DNA of 11,218 bases from an uncultured Actinomycetes bacterium (lineage in GTDB: Bacteria > Actinomycetota > Actinomycetes > Nanopelagicales > Nanopelagicaceae): positions 1 through 11,218 of the forward strand of contig CAIXVA010000050.1 in assembly GCA_903922745.1 (NCBI GenBank). The letters run 5' to 3'. Below the pieces are notes generated by a model. That model was not told the DNA's origin and ran no database searches. It was given only the letters and a program-made list of their open reading frames with translations. The stretch's first letter is position 1. The number at the start of each line of letters is the position of its first letter. Position numbers and translations under genes: made by a program. Of the stretch, positions 6,447 through 11,218 are shown piece after piece.

Positions 6447-7393
6447 TGAAGCACCTGCTATCAATTGCAGACCTCAATAAGTCTGAAGCTATCTCGATTC
6501 TAGATACCGCTACTGAGTTAGCGCGTGTAAGTGATGGCGCGGTGAAGAAACTCCCAACGTTGCGCGGTCGGACGATAGTTAACTTGTTTGCCGAAGATTC
6601 AACTCGGACTCGTATTTCTTTCGAGGCGGCAGCCAAACGACTATCTGCAGATGTGATTAATTTTTCCGCGAAGGGTTCCAGTCTGAGCAAGGGTGAATCG
6701 CTGAAAGACACTGCTATGACTCTTCAGGCCATGGGCGCCGATGCGGTAGTAATACGACATCCCGCATCAGGAGCTGCGCAAAGATTAGCTGACTCCGAAT
6801 GGATGTCTGGCAGTGTTGTTAATGCTGGTGATGGAACGCATGAGCATCCAAGCCAGGCGTTATTAGATGCATTTACTATTCGTAAGCATTTAGGAATGGG
6901 CGGAAGCGATTTAGCAGGGCTGAGTATTGCGATCGTGGGAGACATCTTGCATTCGCGGGTTGCTCGCTCGAATGTCTTGTTACTTTCGATGTTAGGAGCG
7001 AAGGTGACATTGGTTGCACCGCCCACATTGCTACCGGTGGGAATTCAGAATTGGCCAGTTACTGTTTCTTATGACTTCGATGCGGTTATTCCACATGTAG
7101 ATGTGGTGATGATGCTGCGCGTGCAACAGGAAAGAATGTCTGATCTATTTTTCCCTAATGCCCGAGAGTATTCACGATACTTCGGTTTAAATGGAGAACG
7201 TATGGCATCAATGAAATCCGGGGCAATAGTGATGCACCCAGGACCAATGAACCGTGGATTAGAAATCTCTGCCGAAGTAGCAGATAGTGCACGCTCGGTA
7301 ATTACAGAACAGGTTACAAACGGAGTGAGTGTTCGAATGGCAATTTTGTATGTTCTGCTCGCTGGTGGAGCTTTAGAAGTTGGGAGCAACTAG
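6446..7393 (+). CDS. pyrB: Aspartate carbamoyltransferase catalytic subunit
   Basis: Joins carbamoyl phosphate and aspartate to give N-carbamoyl-aspartate, the second step of UMP synthesis. The 315-residue length is typical. The carbamoyl-phosphate loop is STRTRISFE (52-60). [12 protein letters not shown] (78-89) holds the loop residues contributed to the neighbouring subunit. [12 protein letters not shown] (132-143) and [12 protein letters not shown] near the C-terminus complete the active site. No pyrI regulatory chain is present, so control is expected through PyrR rather than allostery. A strong Shine-Dalgarno AGAGGAGG (6431-6438) lies within the end of pyrR. The stop is immediately followed by the pyrC ATG. 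Confidence 0.97.
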   Translation: MKHLLSIADLNKSEAISILDTATELARVSDGAVKKLPTLRGRTIVNLFAEDSTRTRISFEAAAKRLSADVINFSAKGSSLSKGESLKDTAMTLQAMGADAVVIRHPASGAAQRLADSEWMSGSVVNAGDGTHEHPSQALLDAFTIRKHLGMGGSDLAGLSIAIVGDILHSRVARSNVLLLSMLGAKVTLVAPPTLLPVGIQNWPVTVSYDFDAVIPHVDVVMMLRVQQERMSDLFFPNAREYSRYFGLNGERMASMKSGAIVMHPGPMNRGLEISAEVADSARSVITEQVTNGVSVRMAILYVLLAGGALEVGSN

Positions 7394-8701
7394 ATGACTA
7401 CAGCAGATTATTTGATTAAAGGTGCATCGCTGCCTGATGGAACAAAGGCGGACATTTCTATCGCTAACGGGCTTATAGCCTCAGTTGGCTCGGGGTTTAA
7501 AGGTGATGCTTTAACTGTAATTGATGCAAAGGACTGCGTTGTACTACCTGGACTTGTTGATCTTCATACCCATCTGCGTGAACCAGGCCGAGAAGACGCA
7601 GAAACTGTTTTAAGTGGAAGTAGCGCTGGCGTTAAAGGTGGCTTTACAGCAGTTTCTGCAATGGCAAATACATCGCCGGTTGCCGATACAGCTGGAGTTG
7701 TTGAGCAGGTATATAGATTGGGTCAAGAGGCAGGTTTGTTAGATGTCTTCCCGATCGGGGCAGTTACGCAGGGCTTGAGAGGCGAAGCGTTATCTGAAAT
7801 CGGTGCAATGGCAGATTCTGTTGCCCGTGTACGGGTTTTCAGTGATGATGGAAATTGTGTTTCAGATCCTTTAGTAATGCGAAGAGCCCTCGAATACATT
7901 AAGAAGTTTGGGGGAGTAATCGCACAGCACGCGCAGGATCCTCGAATGACAATGGGTTCTCAAATGAATGAAGGTGAAATCTCAGCACGTCTAGGTCTAA
8001 AAGGTTGGCCAGCGGTGGCAGAAGAAGCAATTATCGCTCGTGATGTTTTGCTAGCCGACCATGTGAAATCTCGACTTCATATTTGTCACCTCACAACTGC
8101 AGGTGGCGTTGAGATCATTCGTTGGGCAAAGGCGCGAGGAATCGATGTGACTGCAGAGGTAACGCCTCATCACCTTCTACTAACCGATGATCTAGCAAGT
8201 TCTTACGATCCGGTTTATAAAGTAAATCCACCATTGCGCACCGAAGCTGATGTGCATGCACTTCGTGAAGCTTTGGCGGATGGAACAATTGATATTGTTG
8301 CAACAGATCATGCTCCGCACCCAACAGAATCAAAAGAATGCGAATGGCAAGAGGCAGCTTTTGGAATGTTGGGGTTGGAAACGGCGCTTTCGATCGTTCA
8401 AAAGACGATGGTCGACACCGGATTACTGAACTGGATTCAGGTCGCCGAGCGTATGTCAATTGCGCCAGCGCGAATTGGTGGTTACGAAAACCACGGGCAG
8501 CCACTTATTGTGGGCTCTGTCGCAAATCTTGTTGTGATTAATCCAAGCCAAAAATGGACTGTAGACCGCGATTTAGTTCTATCAAAGTCATCTAATACTC
8601 CATACCATGGTCACGAATTGCCTGGTGTAATTACACATACCTTCTTTAAAGGTAAAGCGATCTTTAGTAATGGAACCGTTTCGTCGAATGGAGGCAAGTA
8701 A
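7394..8701 (+). CDS. pyrC: Dihydroorotase, class I
   Basis: Cyclises carbamoyl-aspartate to dihydroorotate. The 435-residue amidohydrolase belongs to the longer class I type. Metal and substrate residues are in DLHTHLREPG (56-65; His58 and His60), VFSDDGN (148-154), AQHAQDP (177-183), HICHLTTAGG (229-238) and VATDHAPH (302-309; Asp305). TPHHLLL and KVNPPLR are further family blocks. The full catalytic set argues for a working enzyme rather than an inactive PyrC-like partner of PyrB. The start ATG 7394 directly abuts the pyrB stop, with GGGAG about seven bases upstream. The gene runs straight into carA with a one-base overlap. Confidence 0.97.
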   Translation: MTTADYLIKGASLPDGTKADISIANGLIASVGSGFKGDALTVIDAKDCVVLPGLVDLHTHLREPGREDAETVLSGSSAGVKGGFTAVSAMANTSPVADTAGVVEQVYRLGQEAGLLDVFPIGAVTQGLRGEALSEIGAMADSVARVRVFSDDGNCVSDPLVMRRALEYIKKFGGVIAQHAQDPRMTMGSQMNEGEISARLGLKGWPAVAEEAIIARDVLLADHVKSRLHICHLTTAGGVEIIRWAKARGIDVTAEVTPHHLLLTDDLASSYDPVYKVNPPLRTEADVHALREALADGTIDIVATDHAPHPTESKECEWQEAAFGMLGLETALSIVQKTMVDTGLLNWIQVAERMSIAPARIGGYENHGQPLIVGSVANLVVINPSQKWTVDRDLVLSKSSNTPYHGHELPGVITHTFFKGKAIFSNGTVSSNGGK

Positions 8702-9816
8702 TGTCAAGTGCATTTCTTGTCCTTGATGACGGTCGAATTTTTGAAGGGACTTCGTGGGCTGCAACGGGAAAGACCTTTGGTGAGGCGGTTTTTCAAACTG
8801 GCATGACTGGGTATCAAGAAACTTTGACAGACCCGTCGTATCACAAACAAGTCGTGATCATGACAGCCCCACATATTGGAAATACAGGAGTAAATGATGC
8901 TGATAACGAATCGGCAAGCATCTGGGTTGCAGGATTTGTTGTACGTAATCCATCCTCTGTTACATCTAATTGGCGTGCACAGAATGATTTGGAATCTGAG
9001 CTAATTGCTCAAGGAATTGTCGGAATTCAAGGTGTGGATACGCGGGCCATCACTAGGCATCTACGTGACCGTGGATCTATGCGGGTGGGTATTTTTTCTG
9101 GTTTAGAACTTTCGCGCGAAGAAATGGTGGTTGAAGTTCGTAAGGCAGAGGCGATGACAGGTGCGTATTTAGTGCGTGACGTTTCAACCCCTACGACAGT
9201 TGTTATCCCAGCGGTTGGAAAGAAAAAGTTTACGGTTGCCGCCCTTGATCTTGGTATTAAAGGTGCCACACCTCGAGCTTTGGCCGAACGAGGTGTTGAA
9301 GTACATGTCATGCCATTTGATTCATCTGCGAAAGAAATAATGGCAATAAAGCCGGATGGAGTCTTTTTATCAAACGGACCTGGTGATCCTTCAACTATGA
9401 CCGATGTGATTGATGTGGTGCGTGAATTGTTACTAGCCGAGGTTCCTCTTTTCGGAATTTGTTTCGGCCACCAGATTCTTGGTCGTGCCTTGGGTTTTGA
9501 AACATATAAGCTGCAATTTGGTCACCGTGGAATTAATCAACCCGTAATGGATAAAAACACTGGCAAAGTTGAAATTACTGCGCATAACCACGGATTTGCA
9601 GTCAAAGCTCCAACAGATACTGAGTTTGCAACGGTGTATGGACGAGGTGAAGTAACGCACGTGTGTCTGAATGATGGCGTTGTCGAAGGCTTACAACTTC
9701 TTGATAGACCCGCATTTTCAGTTCAGTATCACCCTGAAGCTGCGGCCGGTCCGCACGATGCTGCATATCTATTTGACCGATTTGTTGATCTCATGTCAAA
9801 GAAGGTACATGCCTAA
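8701..9816 (+). CDS. carA: Carbamoyl-phosphate synthase, small (glutaminase) subunit
   Basis: Hydrolyses glutamine and passes ammonia to CarB for carbamoyl phosphate synthesis, feeding both pyrimidine and arginine pathways. The protein has 371 residues. The N-terminal CPSase domain begins [15 protein letters not shown] and contains [17 protein letters not shown] (31-47). The C-terminal class I glutamine amidotransferase domain has LSNGPGDP (223-230), the nucleophile Cys254 in GICFGHQ, the block [13 protein letters not shown] (270-282), and His344 and Glu346 in QYHPEA. The start ATG 8701 is preceded by GGAGG (8690-8694) and overlaps the pyrC stop by one base; the stop overlaps carB the same way. 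Confidence 0.97.
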   Translation: MSSAFLVLDDGRIFEGTSWAATGKTFGEAVFQTGMTGYQETLTDPSYHKQVVIMTAPHIGNTGVNDADNESASIWVAGFVVRNPSSVTSNWRAQNDLESELIAQGIVGIQGVDTRAITRHLRDRGSMRVGIFSGLELSREEMVVEVRKAEAMTGAYLVRDVSTPTTVVIPAVGKKKFTVAALDLGIKGATPRALAERGVEVHVMPFDSSAKEIMAIKPDGVFLSNGPGDPSTMTDVIDVVRELLLAEVPLFGICFGHQILGRALGFETYKLQFGHRGINQPVMDKNTGKVEITAHNHGFAVKAPTDTEFATVYGRGEVTHVCLNDGVVEGLQLLDRPAFSVQYHPEAAAGPHDAAYLFDRFVDLMSKKVHA

Positions 9817-11218
9817 TGGGTCTTGATACGACGATCAAAAGTGTTTTAGTAATCGGTAGTGGGCCAATTGTGATTGGCCAAGCGTGCGAGTTTGATTATT
9901 CTGGAACGCAGGCATGCAGAGTGTTACGCGCCGAAGGCATTCGCGTTATTTTGGTGAATTCAAATCCGGCAACAATCATGACGGATCCTGAGTTCGCCGA
10001 TGCAACGTACATTGAGCCGATTACTCCGGAAATTATTGAACGAATTATTGCTCACGAAAAACCTGACGCAGTTCTTGCTACTTTAGGTGGACAAACAGCT
10101 CTTAACGCTGCAATTGGTTTGTATGAGCGCGGTACTTTGAAGAAGTATGGGGTACGACTAATCGGTGCCGATGTGGATGCAATTAACCGTGGCGAGAATC
10201 GCGAGTTATTCCGCGCAATCGTGGAAAAAGTTGGTGGCGAATCAGCTAAGTCCAAGATCTGCCACACCATGGAGGAGATCATGGAAGCCGTGCTAGTTCT
10301 GAATTACCCAGTCGTTGTTCGTCCATCTTTCACAATGGGTGGTTTGGGTTCTGGAATCGCTTTCAATGAAGCCGAGCTTCGACAAATTGCTGGAGCTGGC
10401 TTGCGCCATAGTCCGACTTCTGAAGTTTTGCTTGAGGAGTCAATAATTGGCTGGAAAGAATACGAACTAGAGGTTATGCGGGATCGGAAAGATAACGTCG
10501 TGATCGTTTGTTCAATTGAAAACCTTGATCCTATGGGTGTCCATACGGGTGATTCAATAACGGTTGCTCCAGCTATGACTCTGACAGATGTTGAATATCA
10601 AAAGTTGCGCGATCTTTCGATGGACATCATCCGCGAAGTTGGAGTCGATACCGGCGGATGTAATATTCAATTCGCAGTAAATCCGGACAATGGTCGAATA
10701 ATTGTTATCGAAATGAACCCGCGAGTTTCACGCTCAAGTGCGCTTGCCTCCAAAGCGACTGGGTTTCCAATCGCGAAAATTGCGACAAAATTAGCTATCG
10801 GTTACACACTGGATGAAATTCAAAATGACATTACCAAGGTCACTCCAGCTTCATTTGAACCAACCCTCGATTACGTGGTTGTAAAGGTTCCACGTTTTGC
10901 TTTCGAGAAGTTCGCAGATGCAGATCCGCGCCTAACCACAACGATGAAGAGCGTTGGCGAAGCGATGGCGATCGGTAGATCCTTCTCTGAGGCGCTCATG
11001 AAAGCGCTTAGGTCTTTAGAACGAAAGGAAGCGATTTTCTCATGGCCGCAAATATCGGCTACTGAGTTGTCATCTCTATTGCAGTCAATGAAGGTTCCAA
11101 CGGAATATAGATTGCAGCAAGTGCAAAAAGCGATGTGGGCGGGTGCCGACATCGAACAGGTTTATGAGGCTACAAAAATTGATCGTTGGTACCTGCGACA
11201 GATAGAAATCATTAACGA
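9816..11218 (+). CDS. carB: Carbamoyl-phosphate synthase, large subunit, 3'-truncated by window edge
   Basis: Makes carbamoyl phosphate from ammonia, bicarbonate and two ATP. The frame is open from ATG 9816 to the right edge, giving 467 codons, less than half of the usual roughly 1,070-1,110 residues. The visible part covers the first (carboxyphosphate) ATP-grasp half and the start of the oligomerisation domain. It begins [20 protein letters not shown], then has [12 protein letters not shown] and [63 protein letters not shown] and [19 protein letters not shown] are the ATP, metal and bicarbonate site blocks. No internal stop or frameshift was found on reading the frame through. The start shares one base with the carA stop (TAATG). 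Confidence 0.97.
   Translation, partial: MGLDTTIKSVLVIGSGPIVIGQACEFDYSGTQACRVLRAEGIRVILVNSNPATIMTDPEFADATYIEPITPEIIERIIAHEKPDAVLATLGGQTALNAAIGLYERGTLKKYGVRLIGADVDAINRGENRELFRAIVEKVGGESAKSKICHTMEEIMEAVLVLNYPVVVRPSFTMGGLGSGIAFNEAELRQIAGAGLRHSPTSEVLLEESIIGWKEYELEVMRDRKDNVVIVCSIENLDPMGVHTGDSITVAPAMTLTDVEYQKLRDLSMDIIREVGVDTGGCNIQFAVNPDNGRIIVIEMNPRVSRSSALASKATGFPIAKIATKLAIGYTLDEIQNDITKVTPASFEPTLDYVVVKVPRFAFEKFADADPRLTTTMKSVGEAMAIGRSFSEALMKALRSLERKEAIFSWPQISATELSSLLQSMKVPTEYRLQQVQKAMWAGADIEQVYEATKIDRWYLRQIEIIN

Noticed and set aside
8115..8504. Long antisense frame inside pyrC, and similar antisense frames inside aroE, efp, pyrB, carA and carB.
   Set aside because: They show no family motifs and lie wholly within strongly recognised genes, so they are shadow frames.

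Overview
The window is a dense block of core biosynthetic genes from a low-to-mid GC actinobacterium (mid-40s % GC by eye). Several features point to Actinobacteria. The shikimate genes run aroE - A24 peptidase - aroC - aroK - aroB - aroQ and lead into efp - nusB. A BldD-type regulator with a c-di-GMP signature sits between nusB and the pyr operon, the relative position I recall for bldD in Streptomyces. EF-P carries a PGKGP loop tip. The modest GC and very tight packing fit a streamlined aquatic lineage such as the acI/Nanopelagicales group, but that placement is inference.

Layout. (1) Positions 2-4259, plus strand: the 3' part of aroE, a very short GxGD prepilin-peptidase-like membrane protein, then aroC, aroK, aroB and aroQ. 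aroK/aroB and aroB/aroQ overlap by ATGA. Together these cover most of the shikimate pathway (DHQ synthase, dehydratase, shikimate dehydrogenase, shikimate kinase, chorismate synthase). (2) Positions 4260-4344: an 85-bp gap, then efp and nusB, which overlap by one base. (3) Positions 5314-5787, minus strand: the BldD-like regulator, convergent with nusB (14-bp tail overlap) and divergent from pyrR. (4) Positions 5788-5912: the divergent control region. It holds an extended -10 promoter for the pyr operon and a leader hairpin that matches the PyrR-binding consensus and pairs with the pyrR Shine-Dalgarno. (5) Positions 5913-11218, plus strand: pyrR - pyrB - pyrC - carA - carB. Successive genes touch or overlap by one base (mostly TAATG), and carB runs off the right edge.

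The pyr genes make carbamoyl phosphate (carAB), carbamoyl aspartate (pyrB) and dihydroorotate (pyrC). PyrR senses uridine nucleotides and is predicted to repress its own operon at translation. No tRNA, rRNA, CRISPR array, mobile element or convincing intrinsic terminator was seen, and no gene-free stretch exceeds 300 bases. No novel multi-gene system is apparent. The most informative signals are the PyrR leader hairpin and the intact c-di-GMP motif in the BldD-like protein.
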